A stretch of 64,000 nt of DNA from Eumeta japonica. Its lineage: Eukaryota > Arthropoda > Insecta > Lepidoptera > Psychidae. The notes below the pieces were generated by a model. The model was not told the DNA's origin, searched no databases, and was given only the letters and a program-made list of their open reading frames with translations. The stretch spans positions 1 to 64,000 of the forward strand of contig BGZK01001592.1 in assembly GCA_005406025.1 (NCBI GenBank). Direction: 5' to 3'. The position numbers were made by a program, and so were the translations under genes. This document shows positions 11,815-23,187 of this stretch, piece by piece (the stretch's first letter is position 1; each line of letters opens with the position of its first letter).

Positions 11815-13187
11815 TGCGTAAGTGGAACTGGATGAGGAAGACGAAATTCATGGAATTCATTTTTCCAGGGGCTGTCCGCGCCAACATTGTTAAAACGCAC
11901 GGTGACAAGTCACGAGGTCGTCTTTTTGCGTTTGTGTCTGCGTGAAGTGGAACTTGATGAAAAAGACAAAATTCATGGAAAAATGAATTCCATGAATTTC
12001 GTCTTTCTCATCCAATTCCACTGGAAAAATGAATTCCATGAATTTCGTCTTCCTCATCCAATTCCACTGGAAAAATGAATTCCATGAATTTCGTCTTCCT
12101 CGTTTAGTTCCAATTACGCACAGACACAACCGCAAAAAGACGACCTCGTGACTTGTCACCGTGCGTTTTGACAATGTCGGCGTGGTGAGCCTCTCACGAC
12201 GATGAGGAAGACGAAATTCATGGAAAAATTAATTTCATGAATTTCGTCTTTCTCGCCCAATTCCACTGGAAAAATGAATTCCATGAATTTCGTCTTCCTC
12301 ATCCAGTCCACTTACGCACAGACACAACCGCAAAACGACGACCTCGTGACTTGTCACCGTGAGTTTTAACAATGTCGGCGTGGTGAGCCTCTCACGACGA
12401 TGAGGAAGACGAAATTCATGGAAAAATTAATTTCATGAATTTCGTCTTTCTCGCCCAATTCCACTGGAAAATGAATTCCATGAATTTCGTCTTCCTCATC
12501 CAGTCCACTTACGCACAGACACAACCGCAAAACGACGACCTCGTGACTTGTCACCGTGAGTTTTAACAATGTCGGCGTGGTGAGCCTCTCACGACGATGA
12601 GGAAGACGAAATTCATGGAAAAATTAATTTCATGAATTTCGTCTTTCTCGCCCAATTCCACTGGAAAAATGAATTCCATGAATTTCGTCTTCCTCGTTTA
12701 GTTCCAATTACGCACAGACACAACCGCAAAAAGACGACCTCGTGACTTGTCACCGTGCGTTTTGACAATGTCGGCGTGGTGAGCCTCTCACGACGATGAG
12801 GAAGACGAAATTCATGGAAAAATTAATTTCATGAATTTCGTCTTTCTCGCCCAATTCCACTGGAAAAATGAATTCCATGAATTTCGTCTTCCTCGTTTAG
12901 TTCCAATTACGCACAGACACAACCGCAAAAAGACGACCTCGTGACTTGTCACCGTGCGTTTTGACAATATCGGCGTGGTGAGCCTCTCACGACGATGAGG
13001 AAGACGAAATTCATGGAAAAATTAATTTCATGAATTTCGTCTTTCTCGCCCAATTCCACTGGAAAAATGAATTCCATGAATTTCGTCTTCCTCATCCAGT
13101 CCACTTACGCACAGACACAACCGCAAAACGACGACCTCGTGACTTGTCACCGTGAGTTTTAACAATGTCCGCGCGGACAGCCCCTCA
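11811..13187. mobile_element. foldback-type element made of inverted and tandem 198-bp units
   Basis: The left part (11811 to about 11985) carries GGGGCTGTCCGCG (from 11868) and GGTGACAAGTCACGAGG. The right end (about 13100-13184) carries the complements, CCTCGTGACTTGTCACC and CGCGGACAGCCCC. Forward-oriented units fill the space between. The arrangement is that of a foldback transposon: long inverted arms plus internal tandem copies. Left of 11868 another inverted piece (GCGTAAGTGGAACTGG) remains, so the true boundary is blurred. No transposase or clear target duplication is visible, and I cannot assign a superfamily. Short open frames inside it simply follow the repeat and should not be taken as genes. 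Confidence 0.6.
12142..13155 (+). repeat. tandem array, period about 198 bp, five full periods
   Basis: The landmark GACCTCGTGACTTGTCACC begins at 12142, 12340, 12537, 12736, 12935 and 13133, giving periods of 198, 197, 199, 199 and 198. Each unit also holds GTGAGCCTCTCACGACGATG, a small palindrome around GAATTTCGTCTTTCTC, and GAATTCCATGAATTTCG. The units are nearly identical. Two alternating variants (CATCCAGTCCACTTACG and CGTTTAGTTCCAATTACG) point to recent unequal exchange. Confidence 0.85.
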
Positions 13188-14483
13188 CGACTTTGTATAA
13201 AAATCAGGGCCGGAACATTTATTCGATAAGCGAATGTTTAAATGCTTTATTGTTTTCGAATTACATAGTACAGTATGACTGGACTATACTATGTAAAAAT
13301 ACTTTGTAGGGTTCGATAAAGTAATGATTTTTTTTTGTAATCACGTTCTGGTCAAAAATCCTAAAATCACCCAACAGTTAGTAGAAAGACATATTTTGTG
13401 GTTTCTTTGAGAATTTCTGTTGTATCTGTGATAGAATTTCGATAGAGGCGATTCGCGGAAGAACAGATCTGAAATTAATCGTCACAGTTCACAAATGCAG
13501 CAACTATAAATGGTGGTTAATAGGCCACACGGCTCGTATAAAATTTAAGCTTGCTGCATTTAGCAAAAAGCTTTAACAAAAATGCTATTAAAAAAAGGAA
13601 CGTCACTTTTTGCTTTTCACAACCCAAAAATTTACTACCGCCGATTGAAGTCAGCACCGAGCCCTCACTACAATCTATTTACAGTATTGTGAAAGCTATG
13701 AGAATAAATCTGAATTTTGCATAGTGATTTATTGTGATCAAATTAATGTAATACATATATGGATATTAAGCATTAACCTCTCATTACGTACATATCATCT
13801 TCTAAAAAGAATGACTTATATTTATAGCGCATGTTGTATGATTGCTGAGGAAAGTCACGGTTTTATAAGAGAGTCATATTAGTTTAAACGAAAAGACAAG
13901 TAAGAAAAAAACAAACCATAGGAGAAATCTTTCCTGAAGCTTCGTCCACACGCTTCGTCATGCCTGCGCGCATAACTGTACAAATCTTTGCGCAGATAAT
14001 GCATGCGCGAGTATAGAAACGCGTATTAACACGCGAGCTTAGAAGCGCGGCTTGTGCAATCTTTGCCCTGCTGAAGAACGTACGGTATAATTTTCAATTT
14101 GCGTGAGTTTTACTTGCATGCATGGGCGGTCAATCAAACCGTGATTGAGTCGAGCAAAATTGTCATACAAACGACAAGCATGCATTTGCGAAGCCCAGTA
14201 TGGGGAGTAATTTAGGGACAAAATATTGGAACGTAGAAGAGAGAGGGATTGGCGAGTCAATGGTTTAGAGGGTTGTCTTCTAACTAGAATGAAGGCGTAA
14301 ATCATAAACGTGCAGATGTCAGGATCGATTAACTTTCATATTTAACTAATGACTATTTTTATTTGACAATCTAAGTTGTCATACCTAATATAAATGTAGA
14401 TAATTCCCCATGAAAGAAAAAAATTAATCGCTCCAGAAAACCTAGATGTATATGGAACTCTATTTGAATCATTTATTTTATTA
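13188..14483. other. noncoding stretch with small GC-richer patches
   Basis: No supported gene. The block at about 13930-14300 is richer in CpG and holds an 88-codon minus-strand frame (14039-14305) with no motif I recognise. It may be regulatory DNA or an old repeat. Confidence 0.35.
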
Positions 14484-14752
14484 TGACTGCTTGATAGACG
14501 CAGTTGTTAGTGACCCTACGTGCTACGCTGGGGGCGTGAGTTCGATTGCTTCACAAGACACGTTTATTTCGTTAAAAAATTAATATTTGTTTGAATCTAG
14601 ATCTATGTATTCGTTTTATGTGCACATATTCACAAAAATAAGTATAAGTGTATTCTGTCAAATATCTGATAGCTATAGTTCAAGCCTTGTTGCTTAGTTT
14701 GGCATCAAGTGGTGTCGTGTATGTGTCCCAAGATATTTATTACTATTACTAA
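14484..14752 (+). mobile_element. tRNA-derived SINE
   Basis: A degenerate box A (CAGTTGTTAGTGAC, 14501-14514) and a box B (GAGTTCGATTG, 14538-14548) form an internal RNA polymerase III promoter. The head includes CTACGTGCTACGCTGGGGG. The body then matches the plan of a common lepidopteran SINE: CGTTTTATGTGCAC, a TATCTGATAGC segment, GCCTTGTTGCTTAGTTTGG, GTGTGTCCCAAGATATTTATT-like end and a short ATTACT repeat tail. The box spacing (about 37 bases) and mismatches exclude a working tRNA gene. It would have depended on a LINE for mobility. Confidence 0.65.
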
Positions 14753-15130
14753 CTTCAGCCCGTGGCTCCGCCCGCGTGGAGATAGAATAATTTCCTTCAT
14801 TTTGCATTTCCGTTTATGCCCTTAGTGATCGATTCTCATCCCGATCCTGATGTCGATGCTAATTTGTCTACACTCTTGATGTCGATCACGGCCCCGCTCC
14901 CAAATATGATTCCGGACTGCTTTACATTCCGATTCTAGTCACGCTATTTATTTGAATTCTAGTTCCACACTCGGTTCGGACCTAGGTCCCATTCTTGATT
15001 CGATCCCTAATGGTCTCGAATCTCAATTTCGTCTCGTCTCATAAGCGGGACGAGAAGCGAGAAGATTCCGAATCGCCTACTGTGACCGGTACCGGAATTT
15101 AGATTCCACTACCGGTAACTGTTTCGATTT
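14753..15130 (-). mobile_element. Helitron-like end fragment followed by degenerate hexanucleotide array
   Basis: CTTCAGCCCGTGGCTCCGCCCGCGTGG at 14753-14779 looks like the complement of a common lepidopteran Helitron-type 3' end. It is followed by about 300 bases of loose 6-base rhythm (GATTCTCATCCCGATCCTGA, ACCGGTACCGGAATT and similar). The same pairing of an end-like motif with this array occurs at 37604-37872. The element is decayed and has no coding capacity. Confidence 0.35.
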
Positions 15131-15752
15131 GGACGAAGCTGGGGCTAATGCTAATATCGAAATAAAATTTAGACTATACTGCAAGTACCCATAAGTAAGA
15201 CTAAGGTTAGTTATTTTAAACACACGATAATAATAATTTTTATAAATACACATTATAAATAAACACGTTCTATATCGACGTCCTATACCGACTTACAGCT
15301 CCCTATTTATTATAGCTTCTATTACGTAAAAATTAACTAATTATTATAAATACAGGATTTCAGTCAAATATAATAAAACCAACGAAACTTATATTGATAC
15401 ATTTTTTCTAACTTTATAGTCTAATTTAGTAATTAAGTGCATTTACTGATATATGTACAGAATATCCTTCATAAATTATTTGATTTAATTATTTTCAGTC
15501 AAAGTACTAAATACCGTAGACAATTCAAGAGATCGATGTATAGATATGTGTATAAATTAATAGAACTTTTTTGTTTGTCAATTGATTAGAATGAAATAAA
15601 CATTAAATGTTACAGGAAGCTTGCCACAATATATCAAAAAAAACAAATATTCAAATTGATCTATTTGTGGTTTTTGACATTAACGTGCACAAACGCACAA
15701 ACAAAGTGAAAAAAAAATCTAAAAAAAAGGTTTTTGGCCTCGTTAATATAAA
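15131..15752. other. AT-rich noncoding stretch
   Basis: Nothing recognisable. The small open frame that starts at 15607 runs into the Helitron-like copy and is not a gene. Confidence 0.4.
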
Positions 15753-15953
15753 TCTATACATATATAATGAAAATAGGTTGTCTTTGTTCCCCGATCACAT
15801 AAAAACTACTAAACGTATAGACATGGGACTGGGACCATTCGATGCGGGATGATTTGTAGATGGTTCTAGGCTACTCATTTTTCGAATTCCGTAAATCCTT
15901 CGCCATTTTATTTATAAATAAAAATTACCCAGCGAAGCGGGCGGGACAGCTAG
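15753..15953 (+). mobile_element. short non-autonomous Helitron-like element, copy 2
   Basis: TC at 15753, CTAG at 15950-15953, A before and T after. The inside is nearly identical to copy 1 and especially to copy 3 (same ATACATATATAATG start and GGCGGGACAGCTAG end), so copies 2 and 3 are probably the younger pair. Confidence 0.8.
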
Positions 15954-17014
15954 TACGTGTATAAACTGTTTTTTTTTTGGAAAAATATTTTATGTACAGA
16001 CACGACTCGTTTACATTTATATTACATGTATCGATTATTATTTATTTAAATATTTTTTGAGTACGAGTATGTGTGCGTGCGTGTGAGTGCAAGCATGTTG
16101 TGTTATCTATAAAATTCTACGTTGTTGTAGAAAAACCTGGCTGTGGCAAATTCATTATTTCGGAAATTCTTTATTTTGAGAAATTCCTTTAATATTCCAA
16201 TAGCGCATTACAAATATTTTGATGGAAAAATTGATGATGCAGATTATTTATAGATGAAGGAAAATTGAGATTTAAAAAGCTTCACTGTTTTCCTGTTATT
16301 TTTGTATTATTTATTTTTGTTGACAAACTAGTTCATTCAAGAGAATGACGAGAAAGGTTAAGTTATGATCAAAGATATATTAAAATATTAAGTCTATGGG
16401 AATCTGTTAAGTTTATCCAAATGATTGTATAAATGATTTATCTTCAAAGGCGCGCGGTGCGCGAGCGCGTCGTTCGTTGTATTTATGTATTAATTCCGTG
16501 CTTCGACTTCGACATGATTCATGACTTATTGTTGTCGCGCAAAAAATTGCACTCACCCGAAGGTTTAAGTGTTAATGGCTCCATTAAAATATTTTCTCCC
16601 TTTTCGATTATATACCCTCCTCGGAATTTTTGATGAAGTGCCTCGAATCGCAAGAACGAATACATTTGTATACATCAATATTTTTATTATATGATTATTC
16701 TTTACTAGATGTCCGTTTGTGGTATCGCCCGCGTTCGTATTAAAGCTATATCAACTGTATACTCGTATACGGTTTCAATCCAAACTCGAAATCAAAAATA
16801 TCTTTATGTCATACGCCATACACCAGGCCGCGCAAACTATATTACGAAATAAGTCAAATTTAACAAAAATAAAACTACAAAAAAATTCTTAAAAATTTAT
16901 GAATGCTCATTTTTAAAGTCCCCAAAAGAAATTAAAACACATACAATTATCATTAAATTCACAATACTTAATTCGTCATTTTTTTGGAGTTGGTGCCACC
17001 CAAAACAATACGAA
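15954..17014. other. AT-rich noncoding stretch
   Basis: No supported gene. A small CpG-rich patch (GGCGCGCGGTGCGCGAGCGCG without the last base, near 16449-16469) stands out. Around 16708, CTAGATGTCCGTTTGTGG followed by CGCCCGCGTTCG looks like a decayed transposon end. Confidence 0.35.
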
Positions 17015-17340
17015 TGAGCCCCAACTCGAGAAGCTTACTGAAGTCAGTTAAAAGTTACACTAGCCAACTACTGTCTTCATCATCACACCCCAGTTACAAA
17101 ATGTAACTGGGGTCTGATGATGTGTCAAACTTATCAAAACAAAATAAAGGAGCCAAAACTCGAAGGGTTTACTAGTAACTACAGAAGACTTCCTGTGTCC
17201 ATCTTTACAATCCATCATAAGACTATCGATACCGATATACTAAATGGCACTCGTCAAAATATACTGATGATTCCAAGCTCGAAGGTTTACTTATAGCCGT
17301 TGGAGATTAGTCGATGACTAAATCGCAGTATTATTCCCTA
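17015..17340. repeat. three degenerate tandem units of about 120-135 bp
   Basis: Units begin GAGCCCCAACTCGAGAAGC (17015), GAGCCAAAACTCGAAGGG (17150) and GATTCCAAGCTCGAAGG (17269). Each continues into a TTTACT...TAACT...GGAGACT-like segment and CATC-rich sequence. Spacings are about 135 and 119. I do not recognise the source, and no protein motif is seen. Confidence 0.45.
17078..17122. repeat. hairpin between tandem units
   Basis: CCCCAGTTACA and TGTAACTGGGG pair over 11 bases around a 3-base loop. Outside them CATCATCACA faces TCTGATGATG with partial pairing. The total span is about 45 bases. Confidence 0.65.
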
Positions 17341-19161
17341 ATTTTTGTACATTAAAGAGTGATGTTGCTTCCAGCATCATCTTTAGCAGCATGAGATGAT
17401 GACTCCCAGACGTGAACACCTGACTAACTAAAAAAGAGCTCAAGGACTCTATACGTGCCTATGATATTTGAGGATGTTCTTTAATTTCTCTGATATTCAC
17501 TGACTGTAAATAACAATAACGTATCATTTGCAAAGAGAAGTATCTCACGAACATCTGTAACAAAACAAGTAATTAGTATAGACTAAAAACAGATATAGAT
17601 GTGTGGTATCCTCATATGAACCATAAACCATATGAATAGAGTTGTTTATATTTTGGAATCACTCAGTAAAAAATCTTAAATATTATTTGAATAGGGCATT
17701 TATCATTTTTTTTAGATTTTTCAAAATCTCCGTAATCGTTAATAAGATAATAATTTCTTTATTAAAATATTCACTACAATTCTATCCTTTTTCTTATGAT
17801 AGAATTAAATTAACACTAAAAATAAAACTTAATTAGTCACGAACAGCGTTACGACGAAAATAAATTAAAATATTCCATTACAGTTAATTTGTGTACAGAT
17901 GTAATAAAATGCTTATTAAAATATCGACCTTACCATTAAACGAATTCGAATTGACAAAAAAGCAAATAAGTTTGCATAGAAATATATCGTTTTATACCTA
18001 TATCAAAGACGATACACAAGGTAATACGTGTAAATCTATAATTAATTTACGTTTACAGTGTAACGAATCTCAAATAACACGTATCTCAAATGCCTATAAT
18101 CTTATTTAATGTCATTTAAAGTGCTTCTAAGCGTCGGTAATTTTTGTATGACAAATGCCTGTGTCTCGTCAAGGTCATGTGACCGATTAAGTAATTTATC
18201 TTCAGGTCGGGATGTTTGTGTCAGATATGTGCTTGTCTGTATTGTTATTGTCTATACTAATTCGGGATGTATGCGATTCACGCTTTGCGGTATATGTAGA
18301 AGTAGAACCTTAGAATAACGCTAATTATTGTTATCGCATCGCACAGAAATTACTGAACGAATTTTGATTGCGTTTTCAATCAAAAATTGCGTTTGTTATT
18401 TACCAGTTTTTATAAGTGACTTCGTCCCCATCAAATCTTTTCTTTATTGGCATACATTATAATTTTCAATGGATGTGTGAAACAACAGGAACCTTTAAAA
18501 TTGCTTTAATTAATTTGAAAATACAACTTTTAAAATTTACTTAAAGTTTCCTTGTCACGTTTCTTTATTTTTCTCTTTTTATTTTGTCATAAATTAGAGA
18601 AGGTGTCCTTATTTATGAATGACATTTTCTTACAAAAGGAAAATAATGTAATATTATGGACCTTATTTTTTTTTTATTGTAGAGCTTTCAACTGCAATTT
18701 ACAGTTAGACAACTTACAGTTAGACAAGAAAGCCACCAATCACCGGAGCAGTAGTAAGTGGTGACTAATAAAATTCAAATCGGATACAAAGACATTTGTA
18801 AGAAACGGTAATAGTAAATGTTATCCAAATGAATGGGTTGCCTTTCTAGCAACCGTCTCCAGCGCATCGTTATAGATCCAAATCGAAAATAATCGTTCTC
18901 TCTCTAAGAATTCAGTGAATCCGTTCTATGCATGTGAGTCATCGAATAAATAATTCAAGACACGTTTCATTGTGGTAACTCTTACGATTGGTCTGGGCGC
19001 TTGTATAATCGCGTAGACAATTATACATATATATTGCAATGTGATTTTCATTTTGAGGCTTAGATATCGCCTGTACAGGGCCACGTTTGTCCTTTCGTTG
19101 GCCCAGTGGGTGTTCCGGACTTATGGATATCGTTCAAAGTGGTGTCGTGGAACACCAGATA
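17341..19161. other. AT-rich noncoding stretch
   Basis: No supported gene. A 15-base direct duplication (TACAGTTAGACAACT, near 18701 and 18716) is visible. At 19065-19160 a GC-richer segment (CAGGGCCACGTTTGTCC, GGTGTCGTGGAACACC) adjoins the TIR element and may be part of a larger repeat. Confidence 0.35.
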
Positions 19162-19955
19162 GGAACGAAGTTCCTTATTATAAAAATATTAATATCAAGT
19201 TCTATACGAGGTATAAAAAAAATAATTATTCGGGTATACATTTTTATTATGATTTTTATCGACACAATTAAAAAATAATGAGCAAACTCAATGACTATAA
19301 ATATAGTCGATATATTGTATAAAAATCAAATTTTCAATTTTTGAAATACTTATGTATTACTGATTGTTGGGTATTGTTCACCGACATAACATCATTTGTC
19401 GCGTTATTTCTTCTCGTTCTTTGTCTTGTACATTGTCGGAATTATATATTTCTGAACTAAAAAGAAAACAGTAAAATATACTCTATGTAACTTTGACATT
19501 GTTTAATAATAACCAACAATTATAAAACCATTTATTTATAAATAATTTATTAATTAATAATAAAAATGAATAAAATCAATTTTTATTCATTTTAATTGTA
19601 TAATTAATAATAGTAATAATGAAATTACTATTATTAATTTTACAATTGTCAGAGAAATTAAATATTGTTATTTTAAACAAAATTTAATTACACTCAATAA
19701 TCTCATAAATATAACAAAATTTAAGTAATAAAAAAACACAAGCCATTCTTAGATCGTTAAACATTAGTGGAATGATATATTAATAATAGTAAACTGCAAT
19801 AATAGTAACAGTCATCAGGTAGACTATACATTAGACACTGTACAGCCATCATACATGGACTATACATAAAAATCTTACGCTTTTACGTTACGGAGTTACG
19901 GACGTTTTTTGCCGGCTAGGGTACCCTCCGCAACGCCCATAAGGAACTTCGTTCC
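19162..19955. mobile_element. 794-bp element with 17-bp terminal inverted repeats
   Basis: GGAACGAAGTTCCTTAT at 19162-19178 is matched exactly by its complement ATAAGGAACTTCGTTCC at 19939-19955. The repeat is itself nearly palindromic. The interior is very AT-rich, holds two long hairpins and encodes nothing. Just inside the right end lies GCCGGCTAGGGTACCC. I see no clear target duplication, so the superfamily is open and the ends could be the core of a larger element. Confidence 0.5.
19562..19648. repeat. two adjacent AT-rich hairpins inside the TIR element
   Basis: The first pairs AAAATGAATAAAA (about 19563-19575) with TTTTATTCATTTT (about 19581-19593). The second pairs TAATTAATAATAGTAAT with ATTACTATTATTAATT over about 23 bases around a 6-base loop (about 19595-19647). 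Confidence 0.6.
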
Positions 19956-21150
19956 AAAGAAAAAAAAAATTATTAATTAATGTGAATTAATTAATAATAA
20001 TATTTATTTTAATTAAAGTGATTAAAATACGCTTTCGCCTTGACAGATACCTGTTACATGACATTAATCCAATGTGAAATATATCCTTAATTGTTATTAC
20101 GGAAACGAGGACGACGCGACGTCCCGTCGATAACGTTATGTTTTCAACTATCTAATTCAGAAAATAAACTCAGTTGATCAGTTCTACTAACTGTCGGCCC
20201 GCTTTTGAATTTCTCCGGCGTACTGAGACCGAACGGCGGCCTGGATAGGCTTACGGTACTAGGAAGTTCTCGCTTTTGACTTAGACTCAATGTTAAAATA
20301 AACCCTTCGAGCAACGGAACACGCGGACCAGAACAGAAACGAAATAAGAATAGGGCTTTAGTACGTTTATTGCTATTTTTATGAAATGTAACGTACGAAC
20401 TACCGAACGGCATATCGCACTTTTTAGATTAATAAAGTTGCGCTTCTGTTGGAATTTAGAATTAACAGCCGTTTTACTGAAATTAGTTTGAGAAATAAGC
20501 TTCGAGAGCTTCAAGCTTATTGATTAGACTATGATTTTCTATCACTGGCCATTTAATTATAAAGTATACGAAGTAACTTTATAATTAAAATATAACTAAA
20601 TAACATAAAATGAAAAAATAAAAGAAACAGCATTTTAATGGTTCCAGATTGAGCAAAAAAAGCCAAATACGTCTCAGGTGGCGTTAGTTTCGTCGTTGAA
20701 TATTTTAAACTACAATGACATAACAAGAATACCATGATGGAAGTAGAATAAAAAAGGTTTTGTACATTTCAAAAATCGTATACGATGAACACAAGCAGGG
20801 TATAAACGGCAATCAACGGACGCACGCTATATCCCAAAAGAAAGGTAGTGATTAATCCGAATGATTTGTAGACATTCGCTGTGCCTCACTTAACCCTAAA
20901 ACGCATGGGAAGCCATTTTTCTCAGAAGGCCGCGGTCGACCGTCATTGTTCGCCGATGCCGTTTATTAACCTGTGCGATGCCTGAACGATTAGTCACAAT
21001 TTCAAACGTATAGCCTGGGTTTTGGGTTAGCGGTCCGAATGCTGGTCTTTATTGTTTATGCTCGTCGTAATTGATGGCGCGATCGTAAAACGAAAAGAAG
21101 GTTAATTGTACGTTTCGGTGTTTTGTGGTTCTTTTGGAAAATGTATATTT

Positions 21151-21152
<2 letters not shown>
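19956..21152. other. noncoding stretch with GC-richer patches
   Basis: Right after the TIR element a palindrome ATTATTAATTAAT/ATTAATTAATAAT (about 19969-19997) is seen. The block 20110-20420 holds an 89-codon minus-strand frame (20144-20413, with a PFGLSTPEKFKSGPTVSR stretch) that I cannot place. The block 20880-21110 is CpG-richer and could be regulatory. No gene is supported. Confidence 0.3.
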
Positions 21153-21191
<39 letters not shown>

Positions 21192-21209
21192 CATATATAT
21201 ATATATATA
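21153..21209. repeat. (CA)n/(TA)n compound microsatellite
   Basis: About 15 AC dinucleotides followed by about 13 AT/TA units. It ends exactly at the GGGAAAAG terminus of the next element, which fits a transposon that inserted into a TA-rich target. Confidence 0.9.
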
Positions 21210-21724
21210 GGGAAAAGCAGTTCGGATTCGTACACTTTTTATGTTAAGCCATATCAGAGAAAAACCAATGGCTATTGGAAATTGGAATTAGTTTTAATGC
21301 TATTAGATAGCTAACATAACCACTACAATCAGTGTATAGTACCAGGCTTCAGCTATTGAGAATTTTCTAAAAAAATGGAAAACGTACGAAAGCACCACAA
21401 ATTCGGGGTAGCTTCGTACACATTGTGGGGCACATTCGTACACAGTGGGGAGTCTACGTACACAGTAATAAATAATGCTATTTATTGAGATCAAGATCAA
21501 CATGCAATCAGTGTTTTATTGAAAACATAGCTTCTTGTCGCACTGGTGTTTTCTGGTTTTCTGAGACTTAAATTTGGATTCCGCCTGCGAAAACTGTCCA
21601 TTTATTCTTTTCCCGTCATTCTGTTATGGTCTCGGCTAGATGAATAACGTAACTTATTCGCTTTTGCGAACTCACAGACTAACTTTCTTGTTTACTCTAT
21701 TGTTAGATCATAGTACCTTTTGGA

Positions 21725-22019
21725 TCAAACACTGATATAAGCGTTTAAGTAAGCCCCTTCAACAGCTGTGGAAACTTGATTCGACGTGAATTTTGAACTA
21801 AAAACACGCTTTGGGATAGCATTTTCTTCTTCAGCGGCAGCTTGTTTATGAAATTTTGTTAAGGGAATTCCAAGAGTTGTCGGTTTCATGTCATATTTTT
21901 GAGCAGATTTCCTAATGGGCAGAGCTTTGTCCAACACCTATTTCATCGCAGACGCCATTTCATCTTCATCTACCTCTCCCTTTGTGGTACTCTTTATCAC
22001 GTAGGTATGTTCGCGGCAT
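21725..22019 (-). pseudogene. N-terminal remnant of a pogo-type transposase
   Basis: From an ATG at 22019 the minus strand reads MPRTYLRDKEYHKGRG, a classic pogo/Tigger transposase start. It then shifts frame, meets an in-frame stop near 21937, and continues with VLDKALPIRKSAQKYDMKP, the helix-turn-helix (psq/CENP-B-type) DNA-binding region, up to a stop at 21725. The ASNQV-like motif of the family appears as TSNQV. About 95 codons survive out of the several hundred usual. The frameshift, the stop and the missing catalytic domain make this a dead copy. Confidence 0.7.
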
Positions 22020-22044
22020 GATTCTGTAAGAAAATGTGAAGGAC

Positions 22045-22400
22045 TCATTCCTATGGGCAGGCATTCGAATTATTCGACTGTAAGAAAAAGCTATTCGAAT
22101 GAATTTTCGTCATTCGTATGATTTAAAATTATATAATGAAATGAAACTACATAAAATAACATTTTTTTATAGCACATCTGCTGCCATTATAATAAAAGTA
22201 AATTACAATACATACCTCTGTGCTACATAAAACAAATACAAAGGAATAAATATCTTGTTATAATACATTAGGTAAACAAAAAATCTTTATTCGAATAAAT
22301 TTATTTTTATTATAAATCATTCGAATGATTAATTTTCATGCGAATGATTAATTTTCATTCGAATGATGAATAATAATCTTTTGAATACCACGAATTAAAT
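22045..22400. repeat. ATTCGAATGA-rich segment inside the pogo-like element
   Basis: ATTCGAAT or near variants occur repeatedly near 22065, 22092, 22319 and 22358, and a 20-base unit (GCGAATGATTAATTTTCATT and neighbours) is tandemly repeated near 22318-22367. The block may be a nested palindromic element, or expansion within the transposon. Confidence 0.4.
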
Positions 22401-23187
22401 CATTTACGAATTAAATTTTCGGTACAATTGCCTATACCTAATAATCTCTGTCCCTCATCTGTATACGGTAGTGCGGGGTACATTCGTACAGCACGAATCT
22501 ACCCAAATTATAACTGCACGAAGACACCCCAACCCAAACAATCAAAACAATTCACACAAAATAAAAATAACCTGTAACATTAATCCAAAATGTGTATTTG
22601 TATAATAATCTTGGTCATTGATTTATAAGCCGAAATAAATTACTTTTGCGATTTAAGCTAAACCTAAAGAGCTAATTACGTCTAAATGTGACAGTAAAAA
22701 TTTCTTATGAGCAAAAACACGCACCGACTATCTCCAAGGACCCCTATGGCCGCACTAATATTCATATTAATCTATGGGCCGCACTGCCGCCCTGCTCCGC
22801 GGGTAGCCTATATGCGTGAGTGGGTGTCACGCACATAAATACGAGCGCGTCATCATACTCTGTATTGGTGATGAGACTATTGTACGAATGCTTTTGTTGT
22901 ACGAATTCTACCTACTTTTCCCTATATATTTTCAGAACCACGGCGCTTCTAAAATTTGATTATGTAGTAGTCGCTGTCACTATGTAATAGGCAATTTTAT
23001 TGATATTTGAACTGTTTTCGGACTTTGCAAAATAATTGCAATTTCACTAATTCCGCAATAGTCAGTATACAACGTAAATAATATGTATTCAGTTAGCCCA
23101 CTGTGACCACCGCTGTCGGAAAACATCGTCGTGTGTGAACCCCATATATTGCAAAAGACTCGAAAGACCAGATATCTATGGTTGTAA

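Larger units (their letters stand above)
21210..22922. mobile_element. pogo/Tigger-like DNA transposon, internally deleted
   Basis: The left end reads GGGAAAAGCAGTTCGG then ATTCGTACA. The right end is the complement of GGGAAAAGTAGGTAGA then ATTCGTACA, a 25-bp inverted repeat with four mismatches. TA-rich sequence flanks both ends, as expected for TA target duplications of the Tc1/mariner-pogo superfamily. Subterminal copies of TTCGTACA lie at 21226, 21413, 21434 and 22482, with complements at 22881 and 22898; several follow GGGG and may be transposase binding sites. The N-terminal part of a pogo-type transposase remains on the minus strand. The catalytic DDE part is missing. Confidence 0.7.

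Noticed and set aside
11890..12569. Several overlapping open frames on both strands in the 198-bp array
   Set aside because: They repeat with the array, change frame between units and have no protein motif; they are by-products of tandem duplication.
12142..13155. Regularly spaced repeats resembling a CRISPR array
   Set aside because: The whole 198-bp unit is conserved with no variable spacers, the genome is eukaryotic, and no cas-like genes are present. It is a satellite-like array.
14484..14560. Possible tRNA gene
   Set aside because: Boxes A and B are degenerate, the spacing is short, and the sequence continues into a SINE body.
20144..20514. Two overlapping minus-strand frames with relatively GC-rich sequence
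   Set aside because: No recognisable domain, no clear splice signals and mutual overlap in different frames; kept only as an unassigned patch.
21123..21314. Frame containing a long His/Thr repeat
   Set aside because: It is the translation of the CA/TA microsatellite.
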